NCBI GenBank assembly: GCA_900155405.1
Contig: LT700188.1
Location: forward strand, 1-64,000
Length of the DNA: 64,000 nt
Origin: Negativicoccus massiliensis
Lineage (GTDB): Bacteria; Bacillota; Negativicutes; Veillonellales; Negativicoccaceae
Reading direction: 5' to 3'
Shown here: positions 1-13,258 of the stretch, piece after piece
Numbering within the stretch: the first letter of the stretch is position 1
Layout of the letters: the number at the start of each line of letters is the position of its first letter
Notes under the pieces: generated by a model
Database searches by the model: none
What the model saw: only the letters and a program-made list of their open reading frames with translations
What the model was told of the DNA's origin: nothing
Program-made: the position numbers and the translations under genes

Positions 1-1188
1 ATGGCAAAAGCACATTTTGAACGCAGCAAACCGCACGTTAATATCGGTACCATCGGTCACGTTGACCATGGTAAAACGACCCTGACCGCAGCGATTACGA
101 AAGTTCTCGCGGAAAGCGGCCAAGCGGAATTCCAGGACTACAACCAGATCGACAAAGCGCCGGAAGAACGCGAACGCGGCATTACCATCAACACCTCGCA
201 CGTAGAATACGAAACCGAGAACCGTCACTACGCTCACGTAGACTGCCCGGGTCACGCTGACTATGTTAAAAACATGATCACCGGCGCCGCGCAGATGGAC
301 GGCGCGATCCTCGTAGTATCGGCCGCGGACGGCCCGATGCCGCAGACGCGTGAACACATCCTCTTGGCTCGCCAGGTAGGCGTACCGGCCATGGTCGTAT
401 TCTTGAACAAAGCCGACCAGGTCGACGATCCGGAACTCTTGGAACTCGTTGAAATGGAAGTCCGTGAACTGCTCTCGAGCTACGACTTCCCGGGCGACGA
501 CATTCCGGTCGTAGTCGGTTCCGCGCTGAAAGCCTTGCAGGGCGATGCGGAAGCGGAAGAAAAAATCAAAGAACTCATGGCGCAGGTAGATGCGTACATT
601 CCGACCCCGCAACGTGACACGGACAAACCGTTCATCATGCCGGTCGAAGACATCTTCACCATCACCGGACGCGGTACGGTAGCTACCGGCCGTGTAGAAC
701 GCGGTGAAGTCAAAGTCGGTGACACCGTAGAAATCGTCGGCATGCAGGACAAACCGACCAGCACGGTAGTAACGGGCGTAGAAATGTTCCGCAAGATCTT
801 GGATCAGGCGGTCGCCGGCGACAACATCGGCGCGCTGTTGCGCGGTATTGAACGTACGGACATCGAACGCGGTCAGGTACTGGCGAAACCGGGCACCATT
901 CATCCGCACACGAAATTCACGGCGGAAGTATACGTATTGACGAAAGAAGAAGGCGGCCGTCACACCCCGTTCTTTAACGGATATCGTCCGCAATTCTACT
1001 TCCGTACCACGGACGTAACGGGCAACATTGAACTGCCGGAAGGCACAGAAATGTGCATGCCGGGCGACAACGTCACGATGAAAATTGAACTGATCACGCC
1101 GATCGCGATCGAAGAAGGTTTGCGTTTCGCGATTCGCGAAGGCGGTCACACCGTCGGTGCGGGCGTTGTCAGCGCGATTGAAAAATAA
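1..1188 (+). CDS. tuf: Elongation factor Tu
   Basis: GTPase that delivers aminoacyl-tRNA to the ribosomal A site. The 395-residue product has the usual bacterial length. It carries the P-loop GHVDHGKT near residues 19-26, the DCPGHADY switch II and the NKAD guanine-recognition motif, followed by the two beta-barrel domains that contact tRNA. The window opens exactly on its ATG, so no ribosome binding site or upstream gene (normally fusA) is visible. It precedes the S10 operon on the same strand, the classical str-S10 order. Confidence 0.97.
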   Translation: MAKAHFERSKPHVNIGTIGHVDHGKTTLTAAITKVLAESGQAEFQDYNQIDKAPEERERGITINTSHVEYETENRHYAHVDCPGHADYVKNMITGAAQMDGAILVVSAADGPMPQTREHILLARQVGVPAMVVFLNKADQVDDPELLELVEMEVRELLSSYDFPGDDIPVVVGSALKALQGDAEAEEKIKELMAQVDAYIPTPQRDTDKPFIMPVEDIFTITGRGTVATGRVERGEVKVGDTVEIVGMQDKPTSTVVTGVEMFRKILDQAVAGDNIGALLRGIERTDIERGQVLAKPGTIHPHTKFTAEVYVLTKEEGGRHTPFFNGYRPQFYFRTTDVTGNIELPEGTEMCMPGDNVTMKIELITPIAIEEGLRFAIREGGHTVGAGVVSAIEK

Positions 1189-1205
1189 GTTTACAAGAGC
1201 AGGCG

Positions 1206-1331
1206 AAAGAGCGGTTGAGGTAACCGCTCTCTTGCCGGCCCAACTGAGAAGTAGGAGGTGGCCCGCCTGTGGCGGGGAAATTCCTATGGAGTTAGCCCAT
1301 TCATAGAAATGGACGCTGGGAGGAAACAGTT
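1206..1331 (+). promoter_or_regulatory. Structured leader between tuf and rpsJ
   Basis: The tuf-rpsJ gap holds two hairpins. One has perfect 9-bp arms (1208-1216 with 1222-1230, AGAGCGGTT/AACCGCTCT); a smaller GC-rich one pairs CCCGCC with GGCGGG (1262-1276). A possible third pairs CTATG with CATAG before the rpsJ ribosome binding site GGGAGGA. There is no U-run, so a simple terminator is unlikely. S10 operons are often controlled in the leader (by L4 in E. coli), so an attenuator or leader role is plausible but unproven. Confidence 0.3.
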
Positions 1332-1643
1332 ATGTCGAAAGAACAGAAAATTCGTATTCGCTTGAAAGCCTACGATCACAAAGCATTGGATCAGAGCGCC
1401 GCGAAAATTGTCGAAGCCGCTCATCGTACCGGTGCGATCGTTTCGGGGCCGATTCCGTTGCCGACGGAAAAAGCGATCTATACTATTTTGCGTTCGCCGC
1501 ACGTTAATAAAGACAGCCGCGAACAATTCGAGATGCGCACACATAAGCGCCTGATCGATATTTTGGAACCGTCGAGCAAAACGGCGGACGCGTTGATGCG
1601 GTTGGAACTGCCGGCCGGCGTCAATATTGAAATCAAATTATAA
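1332..1643 (+). CDS. rpsJ: 30S ribosomal protein S10
   Basis: Small-subunit head protein that also acts as NusE in transcription antitermination. At 103 residues it has the standard length, with the conserved core [14 protein letters not shown] at the N-terminus and the family signature near [11 protein letters not shown]. An AGGAGGAAAC-type ribosome binding site precedes the ATG. It is the first gene of the S10 block, with rplC 14 nt downstream. Confidence 0.97.
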   Translation: MSKEQKIRIRLKAYDHKALDQSAAKIVEAAHRTGAIVSGPIPLPTEKAIYTILRSPHVNKDSREQFEMRTHKRLIDILEPSSKTADALMRLELPAGVNIEIKL

Positions 1644-1657
1644 AAGGAGGTGCGAAC

Positions 1658-2299
1658 ATGTCGAAAGCTATTTTGGGAAAAAAGTTAGGAATGACGCAAG
1701 TCTTCACTGAAGCAGGACAGCTCGTTCCGGTGACCGTTGTCGAAGCGACACCGAGCGTTGTTGTACGCGTAAAAACGGATGAAACCGATGGCTACCAGGC
1801 GATTCAGCTGGGCTACGGCGACATCAAGGAAAAACATTTGACCAAACCGATGCAGGGTCAGTTTGACAAAGCGGGCGTTACCCCGGTCAAATATCTCCGT
1901 GAACTGCGTTTACAAGAAGCAGGCGATTACACGGTCGGCCAAACTCTGGCGGCGGATATATTCGCAGCGGGAGAACTGGTGGACGTGATTGGTACCAGCA
2001 AAGGCAAAGGCTTCGCTGGCGGCATCAAACGCCATAACTTTTCGCGTGGACCGGAATCTCACGGCTCCAAATCGCACCGCGAACCGGGTTCTATGGGAGC
2101 CATGACATCCGGTGGCGGCGGTATTGTATTAAAAGGTAAAAAACTCCCGGGACAAATGGGCGGTATTCAAACGACTGTGCAGCGTCTGGAAGTGGTCCGT
2201 GTGGACACCGATCGCAATATCATCCTGATCAAAGGCGGTATCCCCGGAGCCAAGGGAAGTTTAGTTATGGTTCGCAGCACAGTGAAACCGAACAAATAA
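1658..2299 (+). CDS. rplC: 50S ribosomal protein L3
   Basis: Primary 23S rRNA binder near the peptidyl-transferase centre. The 213 residues start [16 protein letters not shown], the typical L3 opening, and include the long basic loop rich in Gly/His/Ser (about residues 125-160) that reaches towards the catalytic centre. AAAGGAGGTG gives a strong ribosome binding site. Second gene of the S10 block. Confidence 0.97.
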   Translation: MSKAILGKKLGMTQVFTEAGQLVPVTVVEATPSVVVRVKTDETDGYQAIQLGYGDIKEKHLTKPMQGQFDKAGVTPVKYLRELRLQEAGDYTVGQTLAADIFAAGELVDVIGTSKGKGFAGGIKRHNFSRGPESHGSKSHREPGSMGAMTSGGGGIVLKGKKLPGQMGGIQTTVQRLEVVRVDTDRNIILIKGGIPGAKGSLVMVRSTVKPNK

Positions 2300-2320
2300 G
2301 TCGGAAGGGAGGATATATAA

Positions 2321-2944
2321 ATGCCGAAAGTAACACTCTATGAAATGACCGGCGCGAAAGCCGGCGAAATAGAATTGCAGGACAGCGTATTTGCTGTGGA
2401 TTACAACGAAGCGGTAATCCATGCGGCGATCGTACGCCAGCAGGCGAATGAACGCTTAGGTACGCACGCGACAAAAACGCGCGGCATGGTTCGCGGCGGC
2501 GGTAAAAAACCGTGGCGTCAAAAAGGAACCGGCCGGGCACGTGTAGGTAGCATCCGTTCCCCGTTGTGGGTCGGCGGCGGTACCATCTTCGGACCGCAAC
2601 CGCGCAGCTATGTGAAAGCGATGCCGCGAAAACAAAGACGGTTGGCGATCAAATCTGCGTTGAGCTACAAAATCGCTAACGATGACGTATTTGTTATCAA
2701 TCAGATCGAATTAGCGCAGCCGAAAACAAAAGAAGTATTGAACCTGCTCAATAACTTTGAAATCGGCAACGATAAAGCGCTCATCATTACGGAGGGGGAC
2801 GCCATTTTAGAACGTTGCGCACGCAACATTCAAGGCGTCAAGGCGATGCCTGTCACCGCACTCAATATCTATGATATCGTGCATTACACTAAACTCTTCA
2901 TCACCGAGGGCGCTGTCAAACAGCTCGAGGAGGTGCTGGCATAA
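2321..2944 (+). CDS. rplD: 50S ribosomal protein L4
   Basis: Large-subunit protein lining the exit tunnel. The 207 residues include the conserved extended loop, with [20 protein letters not shown]-like sequence around residues 50-70 that contacts 23S rRNA and the macrolide site. Its TAA stop shares one base with the rplW ATG, indicating translational coupling. In some bacteria L4 autoregulates the S10 operon. Confidence 0.97.
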   Translation: MPKVTLYEMTGAKAGEIELQDSVFAVDYNEAVIHAAIVRQQANERLGTHATKTRGMVRGGGKKPWRQKGTGRARVGSIRSPLWVGGGTIFGPQPRSYVKAMPRKQRRLAIKSALSYKIANDDVFVINQIELAQPKTKEVLNLLNNFEIGNDKALIITEGDAILERCARNIQGVKAMPVTALNIYDIVHYTKLFITEGAVKQLEEVLA

Positions 2945-3228
2945 TGGATGCACGCGATATTTTAATCAAACCGATTGTTACGGAAAAATCTACGGCATTA
3001 ATGGCGGAAGGTAAATACACCTTCAAAGTGCCTCTCAATGCCAACAAATACCAGATCCGTGATGCAGTCGAAGAAATCTTCAATGTGAAAGTCGCCGCGG
3101 TAAGCACCATGCGCATGGAAGGCAAGAAAAAACGCATGGGCCGTTTCGAAGGTAAGCGCAGCGATTGGAAAAAAGCAATCGTCACGCTTAAAGAAGGCGA
3201 AACGATCGAATTGTTCGAAGGCGTGTAA
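2944..3228 (+). CDS. rplW: 50S ribosomal protein L23
   Basis: Tunnel-exit protein that docks trigger factor and SRP. 94 residues, beginning [17 protein letters not shown] with the family's IxxPxxTEKS motif. It overlaps the end of rplD by one base and lacks its own strong ribosome binding site, so it is probably translated by re-initiation. Confidence 0.96.
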   Translation: MDARDILIKPIVTEKSTALMAEGKYTFKVPLNANKYQIRDAVEEIFNVKVAAVSTMRMEGKKKRMGRFEGKRSDWKKAIVTLKEGETIELFEGV

Positions 3229-3253
3229 GCGTCTGATTTAAGGAGGCACTATA

Positions 3254-4081
3254 ATGGCTTACAAATCATTCAAACCGTACACCCCCGGGCGTCGGTTTAT
3301 GACCGTATCGGCCTTCGACGGAGTCACCAAAGCGGAACCGGAAAAATCGCTTCTGGCGCCGGTGACCAGAAAAGGCGGCCGAAACAATACGGGAAAAATG
3401 ACCGTTCGCCATCAGGGCGGCGGCCATAAACGTCGGTATCGTTTGATTGACTTCAAACGCACGAAAGACAATGTACCGGCAAAAGTTGCGGCGATCGAAT
3501 ACGATCCGAACCGCACCTGCTTCATCGCTCTGTTGAACTATGCGGACGGTGAAAAACGTTACATCTTGGCGCCGCAGGGCTTGAAAGTCGGCGACATGGT
3601 GGAAAGCGGACCGGAATCCGATATTAAAGTGGGCAACGCATTGCCGTTGGTGAATATCCCGATCGGTACCCAGGTCCATAATGTGGAACTGAAAATCGGC
3701 AAAGGCGGCCAAATGGTCCGCAGCGCCGGCGCCTCGGCTCAGCTGATGGCGAAAGAAGGTAAATACGCGTTGTTGCGTCTGCCGAGCGGCGAAGTTCGTC
3801 GTGTCTTGGTAAACTGCCGCGCGACCGTCGGTGTCGTAGGCAATGCCGAACACGAAAACATCACCATCGGTAAAGCCGGCCGTAATCGTTGGTTGGGCAA
3901 ACGCCCGGCAAACCGCGGCGTTGTCATGAACCCGAACGACCATCCGCATGGCGGTGGTGAAGGTAAGTCCCCGGTCGGACGTAAACGTCCGGTTACTCCG
4001 TGGGGTAAGCCGGCTTACGGCGTGAAGACGCGTAATAAGAAAAAAGCATCCAATCGGATGATCGTCAATCGACGCAAGTAA
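3254..4081 (+). CDS. rplB: 50S ribosomal protein L2
   Basis: One of the most conserved ribosomal proteins, needed for subunit association and peptidyl transfer. 275 residues, as expected. The C-terminal signature around [17 protein letters not shown] (about residues 224-240) includes the His essential in the family. The ribosome binding site is AAGGAGGC. Confidence 0.97.
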   Translation: MAYKSFKPYTPGRRFMTVSAFDGVTKAEPEKSLLAPVTRKGGRNNTGKMTVRHQGGGHKRRYRLIDFKRTKDNVPAKVAAIEYDPNRTCFIALLNYADGEKRYILAPQGLKVGDMVESGPESDIKVGNALPLVNIPIGTQVHNVELKIGKGGQMVRSAGASAQLMAKEGKYALLRLPSGEVRRVLVNCRATVGVVGNAEHENITIGKAGRNRWLGKRPANRGVVMNPNDHPHGGGEGKSPVGRKRPVTPWGKPAYGVKTRNKKKASNRMIVNRRK

Positions 4082-4102
4082 TGGAAGGAAGGGGAAACAA
4101 GA

Positions 4103-4384
4103 GTGTCCAGATCAATTAAAAAAGGACCGTTTGTTGCGGATCACTTGGAAAAGAAGATCGCTGCACTGAACGCTTCTGATGAGAAAAAAGTAGTCAAAAC
4201 TTGGTCCCGGGCTTCGACCATCTTGCCGGACTTTGTCGGTCACACGATCGCTGTCTATGACGGCCGTAAACACGTGCCGGTATATATTACGGAAGATATG
4301 GTCGGCCATAAGCTCGGTGAATTTGCACCGACCCGTTTGTTCCGCGGTCACAACAAGAGCGACAAAGCGACGGAATTGCAATAA
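4103..4384 (+). CDS. rpsS: 30S ribosomal protein S19
   Basis: Small-subunit head protein forming a bridge with S13. 93 residues, beginning [15 protein letters not shown] and ending in a basic tail. GTG is used as the start codon, preceded by GGAAGGGG. Sits between rplB and rplV as in the standard S10 order. Confidence 0.96.
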   Translation: MSRSIKKGPFVADHLEKKIAALNASDEKKVVKTWSRASTILPDFVGHTIAVYDGRKHVPVYITEDMVGHKLGEFAPTRLFRGHNKSDKATELQ

Positions 4385-4394
4385 GGAGGAGAAA

Positions 4395-4730
4395 ATGGAA
4401 GTAAGAGCATTTACCAACAACATCCGCATTTCGCCTCGTAAAGTACGTATTGTCGTTGACCTGATTCGCGGTAAAAACTGCGGTGAAGCATTGGCAATTC
4501 TTGCGCACACGCCGAAACGCGCCTCGAAGGTGGTTGAAAAAACCCTGCGCAGCGCGATGGCAAATGCAGAAAACAATCATGACTTAAATGTAGATAAACT
4601 GTATGTATCGACAGCCTTTGTCGATGCCGGTCCGACTCTGAAACGGATTCACCCGCGCAGCCGGGGGCAGGCATTCAGCATTTTCAAACGCACGAGTCAA
4701 TTGACCGTGAAAGTATCCGAAAGAGAATAA
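4395..4730 (+). CDS. rplV: 50S ribosomal protein L22
   Basis: Exit-tunnel protein with an extended beta-hairpin. The open frame extends far upstream into rpsS, but the ATG at 4395, directly behind AAGGAGGAGA, gives the normal 111-residue protein starting [16 protein letters not shown]. The hairpin and conserved end ([11 protein letters not shown], basic) are present. Confidence 0.96.
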   Translation: MEVRAFTNNIRISPRKVRIVVDLIRGKNCGEALAILAHTPKRASKVVEKTLRSAMANAENNHDLNVDKLYVSTAFVDAGPTLKRIHPRSRGQAFSIFKRTSQLTVKVSERE

Positions 4731-4744
4731 AGGAGGGAAATGGT

Positions 4745-5539
4745 GTGGGTCAGAAAGTAAATCCCCATGGAATGCGTGTTGGCATCATCAAAGATTGGGA
4801 TACCAAATGGTATGCCGAAAAAGATTATGCAAAGCTTTTGATTGAAGACACGAAGATTCGTCGCTTCCTGAAGAAGCATCTCTTCATCGCAGGCATCTCG
4901 CGCATCGAAATCGAACGCACATTAAAGCGCATTAAATTAACGATCTATACGGCAAAACCGGGCATGGTCATTGGCCGCGGCGGCGCCGGTATCGAAGACA
5001 TCAAAAAAGCCATGACTCGTTTTACGACGCAGGAAGTGGATGTCAATATTAAAGAAGTTAAAAGTGCGGAATTGGACGCAACCTTGGTTGCGGAAAACAT
5101 CGCTTCTCAGCTGGAACGTCGTATTGCGTTCCGCCGTGCGATGAAACAGGCAGTCGGCCGTACCATGCGGTTCGGCGCCCAAGGTATCAAGGTTCTTTTG
5201 AGCGGCCGTTTGGGCGGCGCGGAAATTGCCCGTTCGGAAGGCTACCATGAAGGATCGATTCCACTGCACACATTACGTGCCAACATCGACTACGGTGTAG
5301 CGACGGCACAGACCACCTACGGTGCGATCGGTGTCAAAGTATGGATTTATAAAGGCGAAATCATGCCGGGCGAAATGGTCAACAAAGACGAAAACGTACG
5401 TGAGAACCGTGGCGGTAAAGAACGTCGCGCGGGCGATCGTCGTAACAACCGTCGAGGCCATCGCGGCGGCCGCAACGAACGCGGCGAACGTCGTGACAAC
5501 GATCGGCAACCGAACAACGCAGAAAGGAGCGAAGCCTAA
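4745..5539 (+). CDS. rpsC: 30S ribosomal protein S3 with long Arg/Gly/Asn-rich tail
   Basis: mRNA-entry-channel protein with a KH domain (GRGGAGIE about residues 78-85) and the S3 C-terminal domain. GTG start giving [14 protein letters not shown]. At 264 residues it is clearly longer than the roughly 218-230 typical of Firmicutes. The extra 45-50 residues form a low-complexity tail rich in Arg, Gly, Asn and Asp with several RGG-like steps. The last base is shared with the rplP ATG. Confidence 0.96.
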   Translation: MGQKVNPHGMRVGIIKDWDTKWYAEKDYAKLLIEDTKIRRFLKKHLFIAGISRIEIERTLKRIKLTIYTAKPGMVIGRGGAGIEDIKKAMTRFTTQEVDVNIKEVKSAELDATLVAENIASQLERRIAFRRAMKQAVGRTMRFGAQGIKVLLSGRLGGAEIARSEGYHEGSIPLHTLRANIDYGVATAQTTYGAIGVKVWIYKGEIMPGEMVNKDENVRENRGGKERRAGDRRNNRRGHRGGRNERGERRDNDRQPNNAERSEA

Positions 5540-5970
5540 TGCTAATCCCGAAGCGTGTAAAATATCGTAAGCAATTTCGCGGTCGTATGAAAGGCAGAGC
5601 GAACCGCGGTAATACAGTATCCCACGGCGAATTTGGCTTAGTTGCCCTGGAACCGGCTTGGATTACCAACCGACAAATCGAAGCGGCTCGTATCGCGATG
5701 ACGCGCTACATTAAACGTGGCGGCCAAGTGTGGATCAAAATTTTCCCGGATAAGCCGGTTTCCAAGAAACCTGCCGAAACTCGTATGGGTAAAGGTAAAG
5801 GCGCTCCGGAATATTGGGTTTCCGTTGTCCGCCCGGGCCGTGTGATGTTTGAAATGGCAGGCGTCACCCCGGAAATCGCTAAAGAAGCGATGCGTTTGGC
5901 CTCGCACAAACTTCCGATCAAAACGAAGTTTGTCGTCAAGGGCGAAGAAGAAGTGGCAGGTGACAACTAA
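5539..5970 (+). CDS. rplP: 50S ribosomal protein L16
   Basis: Protein near the A site and L7/L12 stalk base. 143 residues, with the family opening [16 protein letters not shown] and a conserved central motif [10 protein letters not shown]. One-base overlaps with rpsC upstream and rpmC downstream point to coupled translation. Confidence 0.97.
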   Translation: MLIPKRVKYRKQFRGRMKGRANRGNTVSHGEFGLVALEPAWITNRQIEAARIAMTRYIKRGGQVWIKIFPDKPVSKKPAETRMGKGKGAPEYWVSVVRPGRVMFEMAGVTPEIAKEAMRLASHKLPIKTKFVVKGEEEVAGDN

Positions 5971-6170
5971 TGAAGGTACAAGAAATTCGGAATTTGTCCG
6001 CCGAGGAAATGAACGAAAAAATCGCCGGTCTGAAGGAAGAATTATTCAACCTCCGTTTTCAGCATGCGACCGGCCAGTTGGAAAATCCGATGCGTTTGCG
6101 TGAAGTAAAGAAAACCATTGCCCGGATTAAAACCGTGCAGCGGGAAGCAGAATTGAAAGCGCAAGCGTAA
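5970..6170 (+). CDS. rpmC: 50S ribosomal protein L29
   Basis: Small two-helix protein at the tunnel exit. 66 residues with the [20 protein letters not shown] signature (residues about 20-39). Overlaps the rplP stop by one base. Confidence 0.96.
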   Translation: MKVQEIRNLSAEEMNEKIAGLKEELFNLRFQHATGQLENPMRLREVKKTIARIKTVQREAELKAQA

Positions 6171-6187
6171 ATCGTAAAGGAGGAACC

Positions 6188-6448
6188 GTGGTGGAAGAAA
6201 GAAACGTACGCAAATCGCGTGTCGGCAAAGTCGTCAGTGACAAAATGGACAAAACCGTTGTTGTTGCTGTAGACCGTAAAGTGCCGCACAAAAAATACAA
6301 TAAGCCGCTCACTTCGACGAAGCGGTATAAAGCGCACGACGAAAACAACGAATGTAAAATCGGTGATACCGTGCGCATCGTTGAAACGCGCCCGATTTCG
6401 AAAGATAAATGCTGGCGTGTAACGAAGATTATTGCCCGTGCCGAATAA
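6188..6448 (+). CDS. rpsQ: 30S ribosomal protein S17
   Basis: Primary 16S rRNA binder with an OB fold. 86 residues with [12 protein letters not shown] and [14 protein letters not shown] motifs. Two adjacent GTG codons (6188 and 6191) follow AAAGGAGG; spacing does not decide between them, so the N-terminus is uncertain by one residue. Confidence 0.95.
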   Translation: MVEERNVRKSRVGKVVSDKMDKTVVVAVDRKVPHKKYNKPLTSTKRYKAHDENNECKIGDTVRIVETRPISKDKCWRVTKIIARAE

Positions 6449-6472
6449 TTCGGTAGAAAGAGGAGGAACACG

Positions 6473-6841
6473 ATGATACAGCAAGAAACTCGCTTAAACG
6501 TGGCTGATAACACGGGCGCCAAAGACATCTTGTGCATCAAGGTGCTGGGAGGATCATTCCGGCGCTACGCGAATATCGGTGATGTAATCGTTGCTTCGGT
6601 AAAAGATGCATCACCCGGTGGCGTTGTCAAGAAAGGTGAAGTAGTTAAGGCCGTAGTCGTTCGTACGAAGAAAGGTTTACGTCGCAACGATGGCTCCTAC
6701 ATTCGCTTTGACGAAAATGCAGCCGTTATTATTAAAGATGATAAGAGCCCGCGCGGGACTCGTATTTTTGGACCGGTAGCTCGTGAGCTTCGTGATAAGA
6801 ACTTCATGAAGATTATTTCGCTCGCACCGGAAGTACTGTAA
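6473..6841 (+). CDS. rplN: 50S ribosomal protein L14
   Basis: Interface protein forming an intersubunit bridge. Exactly 122 residues, the invariant family length, starting [25 protein letters not shown] ribosome binding site. First gene of the spc-type segment. Confidence 0.97.
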   Translation: MIQQETRLNVADNTGAKDILCIKVLGGSFRRYANIGDVIVASVKDASPGGVVKKGEVVKAVVVRTKKGLRRNDGSYIRFDENAAVIIKDDKSPRGTRIFGPVARELRDKNFMKIISLAPEVL

Positions 6842-6853
6842 GGAGGTGCGGAT

Positions 6854-7189
6854 ATGAGCAAACGTAAACTGCAAGTCAAAACCGGTGATACCGTCATGAT
6901 CATTGCCGGCAAAGACAAAGGCAAAACGGGTAAGATCATTGCCGCACAGCCGGCCAAAGACCGCGTCATTGTGGAAGGTCTGAACCAAGTCAAACGGCAC
7001 ACCAAGCCGAGCCAGGCTAATCCGCAAGGAGGCATTATCACGAAAGAAGCACCGATTCATGTCTCCAACGTCATGGTCATCGACCCGAAGACCAAAGAAC
7101 CGAGCCGCATCAAAAAAGTACAGCAAAAAGACGGTAGCTACGTTCGTGCGACCGTTAAAAGCGACTCGATTATCGACAACGTAAAATAA
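6854..7189 (+). CDS. rplX: 50S ribosomal protein L24
   Basis: Assembly initiator with a KOW motif near the N-terminus ([18 protein letters not shown], about residues 11-28). 111 residues, normal. AAGGAGGTG ribosome binding site, 12 nt after rplN. Confidence 0.96.
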   Translation: MSKRKLQVKTGDTVMIIAGKDKGKTGKIIAAQPAKDRVIVEGLNQVKRHTKPSQANPQGGIITKEAPIHVSNVMVIDPKTKEPSRIKKVQQKDGSYVRATVKSDSIIDNVK

Positions 7190-7210
7190 TACGAAAGGAG
7201 GACGAATTCG

Positions 7211-7750
7211 GTGTCTCGTTTAAAAGATCTCTACAATTCCCAGATCAAAAATGATCTGCGTGAAAAATTTAACTATAAAAACGTAATGGAAATTCCGAAA
7301 TTGGAAAAAATCGTCATCAACATTGGTGTCGGTGAAGCCGTTACGAATTCCAAAGCACTAGATGCCGCGGTGAACGACCTGACGGCGATTGCCGGTCAGA
7401 AACCGATCATCACGCGCGCGAAAAAATCCATTGCGAACTTCAAAATTCGTGAAAACATGCCGATCGGCTGCAAAGTTACGCTGCGCGGCGAAAAAATGTA
7501 CGAATTCCTGGATAAACTGATCAATATTGCGATTCCTCGCGTCCGCGACTTTCGTGGCGTGCGCGCGACCAGCTTTGACGGTCGCGGCAACTACAGCTTG
7601 GGCATCAAGGAACAATTGATTTTCCCGGAAATCGACTACGATAAAATTGACCAGGTACGCGGCATGGACATCATCATGGTGACCAGCGCGAAGACAGACG
7701 AAGAAGCGCGTGAACTTTTGCGTGCCTTCGGTATGCCGTTTAAAAAATAA
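7211..7750 (+). CDS. rplE: 50S ribosomal protein L5
   Basis: 5S rRNA binder of the central protuberance. 179 residues from a GTG start behind AAAGGAGG; the family motifs for 5S binding ([10 protein letters not shown] and [21 protein letters not shown]) are visible. Followed by a long-form rpsN rather than the short zinc form common in Firmicutes. Confidence 0.97.
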   Translation: MSRLKDLYNSQIKNDLREKFNYKNVMEIPKLEKIVINIGVGEAVTNSKALDAAVNDLTAIAGQKPIITRAKKSIANFKIRENMPIGCKVTLRGEKMYEFLDKLINIAIPRVRDFRGVRATSFDGRGNYSLGIKEQLIFPEIDYDKIDQVRGMDIIMVTSAKTDEEARELLRAFGMPFKK

Positions 7751-7768
7751 GACAAAGGAGGAAGTATA

Positions 7769-8038
7769 ATGGCGAAAAAGTCAATGATTGAACGTGAAAA
7801 GAAACGCCGTAAAATGGTGGAAAAATACGCGGCAAAACGCGCCGAATTGAAAGCTAAAGGCGATTATGCAGCGTTGAGCAAACTCCCCAAGGATGCTTCC
7901 CCTACACGCTTGCACAATCGATGCCTTCTGACCGGACGTCCGCATGGTTACATGCGTAAGTTCGGCGTAAGTCGAATCGTTTTCCGCGATTTGGCGTATG
8001 AAGGTGAAATCCCTGGCGTGAAAAAAGCCAGCTGGTAA
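7769..8038 (+). CDS. rpsN: 30S ribosomal protein S14, zinc-independent form
   Basis: Small-subunit head protein. 89 residues, with the S14 core [19 protein letters not shown] near residues 51-69. It lacks the two CxxC pairs of the 61-residue zinc-binding S14 that usually occupies this position in Firmicutes, so it belongs to the C-minus class. AAAGGAGGAAG ribosome binding site. Confidence 0.96.
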   Translation: MAKKSMIEREKKRRKMVEKYAAKRAELKAKGDYAALSKLPKDASPTRLHNRCLLTGRPHGYMRKFGVSRIVFRDLAYEGEIPGVKKASW

Positions 8039-8067
8039 CGATTGTCCGTGGGAGGAGGTAAAATAAC

Positions 8068-8466
8068 ATGGGAATGACCGATCCGATTGCGGATATGTTA
8101 ACGCGCATTCGCAACGCCAATTCGGCGCTGCACGCGAAAGTGGATATGCCCGCTTCGAAAAAGAAAGCTGCTATACTGGACATTCTGGCCCAAGAAGGCT
8201 ACATCCACGGATATGAAACTGTGGAAGAAGAAGGCCATCCGGTATTGCGCGTCACATTAAAATATGGCGCGAATAAAGAAAAAGTAATCACGGGATTGAA
8301 ACGTATTTCGAAACCCGGTTTGAAAGTTTATGCGAAGAAGGACGAATTACCCCGCGTTCTCGGTGGTTTGGGAGTCGCGGTAATTTCGACGTCCAAAGGC
8401 GTAATGAGCGATCGTAAAGCCCGTCAGGCTGGTCTTGGCGGCGAAGTTATCGCTTACGTCTGGTAA
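8068..8466 (+). CDS. rpsH: 30S ribosomal protein S8
   Basis: 16S central-domain binder. 132 residues with the [14 protein letters not shown] opening and the C-terminal signature [13 protein letters not shown]. Strong GGAGGAGG ribosome binding site. In E. coli S8 is the spc operon autoregulator; nothing here proves that for this organism. Confidence 0.97.
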   Translation: MGMTDPIADMLTRIRNANSALHAKVDMPASKKKAAILDILAQEGYIHGYETVEEEGHPVLRVTLKYGANKEKVITGLKRISKPGLKVYAKKDELPRVLGGLGVAVISTSKGVMSDRKARQAGLGGEVIAYVW

Positions 8467-8481
8467 GTGAGGAGGTAACGC

Positions 8482-9021
8482 ATGTCACGTATTGGGAATC
8501 AATCGATTGCCATTCCGAGCGGAGTGGACATCACCTTGGACGGACATACCCTCACTGTAAAAGGACCGAAGGGTACGTTGTCCCACCAACTGCCGGAATC
8601 GATGCAGGTGGAAGTCGCGGCGGATGAAGTCAAAGTTACGCGTCCGTCGGATGACAAAGAACATAAATCGTTGCACGGTCTGACCCGTTCGCTGATCAAC
8701 AACATGGTGATCGGTGTTACGGAAGGTTACTCGAAGACGCTTGAGATCGTTGGCGTCGGCTATCGTGCCGCGGTGAAAGGTAAAAACTTGAACTTGACAC
8801 TCGGTTTCTCGCACCCTGTGGTAATGGAACCGCCGGCGGGTATCGAATTTGAGACCCCGGAACCGACGAAAATCATCGTCAAAGGTGCGGATAAAGAAGT
8901 CGTCGGCCAGGTCGCTGCGGAAATTCGCGACTGGCGTAAACCGGAGCCGTATAAAGGTAAAGGTGTTCGCTACGAAGGTGAACACGTACGTCGTAAAGCC
9001 GGCAAGACCGGTGCGAAATAG
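8482..9021 (+). CDS. rplF: 50S ribosomal protein L6
   Basis: Protein near the factor-binding site. 179 residues, opening [15 protein letters not shown] and ending in the conserved [24 protein letters not shown] region. Ribosome binding site GAGGAGG. Confidence 0.97.
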   Translation: MSRIGNQSIAIPSGVDITLDGHTLTVKGPKGTLSHQLPESMQVEVAADEVKVTRPSDDKEHKSLHGLTRSLINNMVIGVTEGYSKTLEIVGVGYRAAVKGKNLNLTLGFSHPVVMEPPAGIEFETPEPTKIIVKGADKEVVGQVAAEIRDWRKPEPYKGKGVRYEGEHVRRKAGKTGAK

Positions 9022-9041
9022 TTCGGAAGGGAGTGGACAAG

Positions 9042-9407
9042 TTGCGTAACAATTTACGAAATAAAGCACGTCAACGCCGTCACGCTCGTTTGCGTCGGCA
9101 TATTGCCGGCACGGCCGAATGTCCTCGCTTGAATGTCTATCGCAGCCTTGCTAACATTTACGCGCAGATTATTGATGATGCCAAAGGGACTACTTTGGTA
9201 GCGGCAAGCTCTCTGGATGCGGAAGTGAAAGAAGTTCATGCCTACGGCGGTAACGTCGAAGCGGCGAAAGCGGTTGGTGAATTGATTGCCAAACGCGCGC
9301 AGGAAAAAGGCGTGAAAGAAGTAGTCTTTGACCGCGGCGGCCAGATTTATCACGGCCGTATTGCGGCGTTAGCAGAAGGCGCCCGTGAGGGCGGTTTGAC
9401 ATTCTAA
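9042..9407 (+). CDS. rplR: 50S ribosomal protein L18
   Basis: 5S rRNA-binding protein. The best start is TTG at 9042: the GGAAGGGAG ribosome binding site (about 9025-9033) is 8 nt upstream, whereas the GTG at 9033 lies inside that site. This gives 121 residues with [23 protein letters not shown] and a typical C-terminus [17 protein letters not shown]. Start-site confidence is moderate, gene identity high. Confidence 0.94.
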   Translation: MRNNLRNKARQRRHARLRRHIAGTAECPRLNVYRSLANIYAQIIDDAKGTTLVAASSLDAEVKEVHAYGGNVEAAKAVGELIAKRAQEKGVKEVVFDRGGQIYHGRIAALAEGAREGGLTF

Positions 9408-9426
9408 GCAAAGGAGGAAACGGTAG

Positions 9427-9927
9427 ATGGCAAGATTTGAAAAGAAAGAATCGGATCTGCAAGAGAAGGTCGTCTTTATCAATCGCGTAGCGAAAGTCGT
9501 TAAAGGCGGTACCCGTTTTTCCTTCAGCGCTCTCGTCGTTGTAGGCGACGGTAAAGGTAACGTTGGCGCGGGCATGGGGAAAGCGAAAGAAGTTCCCGAA
9601 GCGATCCGCAAAGGCGTAGCAGATGCGAAGAAAAATATGGTTGCAGTTCACTTGAAAAACGGTACGATCCCGTATGCCGTTACAGGCATTTGCGGTGCGG
9701 GCCGCGTTTTCTTGAAACCGGCGGCAGAAGGTACCGGCGTTATCGCCGGCGGTCCTGTGCGTGTGGTTTTGGAACTCGCCGGGGTACGAAACATTTTAAC
9801 GAAATCGATTGGTTCGGCTAACCCGATGAACATGGTCAAAGCGACTGTCAACGGCTTGCTCGAGCTCAAACGCGCGGAAGATATTGCGGCGTTGCGCGGC
9901 AAATCCGTCGAAGAGTTGTATAGCTGA
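9427..9927 (+). CDS. rpsE: 30S ribosomal protein S5
   Basis: Decoding-fidelity protein. 166 residues with the double-stranded-RNA-binding-like S5 domain ([15 protein letters not shown], about residues 38-52) and the C-terminal S5 fold. AAAGGAGG ribosome binding site. Confidence 0.97.
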   Translation: MARFEKKESDLQEKVVFINRVAKVVKGGTRFSFSALVVVGDGKGNVGAGMGKAKEVPEAIRKGVADAKKNMVAVHLKNGTIPYAVTGICGAGRVFLKPAAEGTGVIAGGPVRVVLELAGVRNILTKSIGSANPMNMVKATVNGLLELKRAEDIAALRGKSVEELYS

Positions 9928-9938
9928 GGAGGCGGATG

Positions 9939-10124
9939 ATGGCTAAGAAAGTTCAGATTCAATTGAAGAAAAGTCTGATCGGTTCGAACCAGACGCAGCG
10001 ACAGACAGTCAAAGCTTTGGGACTGAAGAAGACGAATTCGGTCGTCACCCAGGAATTGACACCGCAAATTGAAGGAATGATTCACCGAGTACGTCACTTG
10101 GTGGAAGTTACAGACGCAGAATAA
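9939..10124 (+). CDS. rpmD: 50S ribosomal protein L30
   Basis: Small large-subunit protein of 61 residues starting [16 protein letters not shown]. Tandem ATG codons exist at 9936 and 9939; AGGAGG at 9927-9932 is only 3 nt from the first and 6 nt from the second, so the second is chosen. Confidence 0.94.
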   Translation: MAKKVQIQLKKSLIGSNQTQRQTVKALGLKKTNSVVTQELTPQIEGMIHRVRHLVEVTDAE

Positions 10125-10136
10125 GGAGGTGCAAGC

Positions 10137-10576
10137 ATGAAACTTCATGAACTGAGCCCCAACGAGGGTTCTCGCAAAGCACGTCGCCGTGTTGGTCGCG
10201 GTATCGGAAGCGGCATGGGCAAAACCTCCACGCGTGGTACGAAAGGTCTTTACTCGCGTTCGGGCGGCGGTGTTCGTCCGGGCTTTGAAGGCGGCCAGAT
10301 GCCGTTGTATCGTCGGTTGCCGAAGCGCGGTTTTACGAATATTCACGCCAAAGACTATGCGGAAGTGAATGTGAGCCAACTCAATCGGTTTGACGCGGGC
10401 GACGTTGTCGATCCGGTCAGCTTGATTGAAAAAGGCATCCTGAAAAATGTACGCGATGGAGTACGTATCCTCGGTAACGGCGAACTGGAAAAAGCGGTTA
10501 CTGTCAAAGCGCACGGTTTTACAAAGACGGCGCAGGAAAAAATCGAAGCAGCCGGCGGTAAAGTCGAGGTGCTCTG

Positions 10577-10577
<1 letters not shown>
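10137..10577 (+). CDS. rplO: 50S ribosomal protein L15
   Basis: Late-assembly protein. 146 residues with the Gly/Arg-rich N-terminal extension ([21 protein letters not shown] region, residues about 17-37). Its TGA overlaps the secY ATG by one base, coupling it to translocon synthesis. Confidence 0.97.

Positions 10578-13254
<2,677 letters not shown>

Positions 13255-13258
<4 letters not shown>

Noticed and set aside
3266-3949. Long minus-strand open frame opposite rplB
   Set aside because: Antisense to a highly conserved gene, no ribosome binding site, residue composition typical of a shadow frame.
4233-4394. 54-residue N-terminal extension of L22
   Set aside because: Lies entirely within rpsS in another frame; the ATG at 4395 has AGGAGG and gives the family length.
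9648-10514. 288-codon minus-strand frame opposite rpsE-rplO
   Set aside because: Shadow of three ribosomal genes; implausible composition (Phe/Arg-rich).
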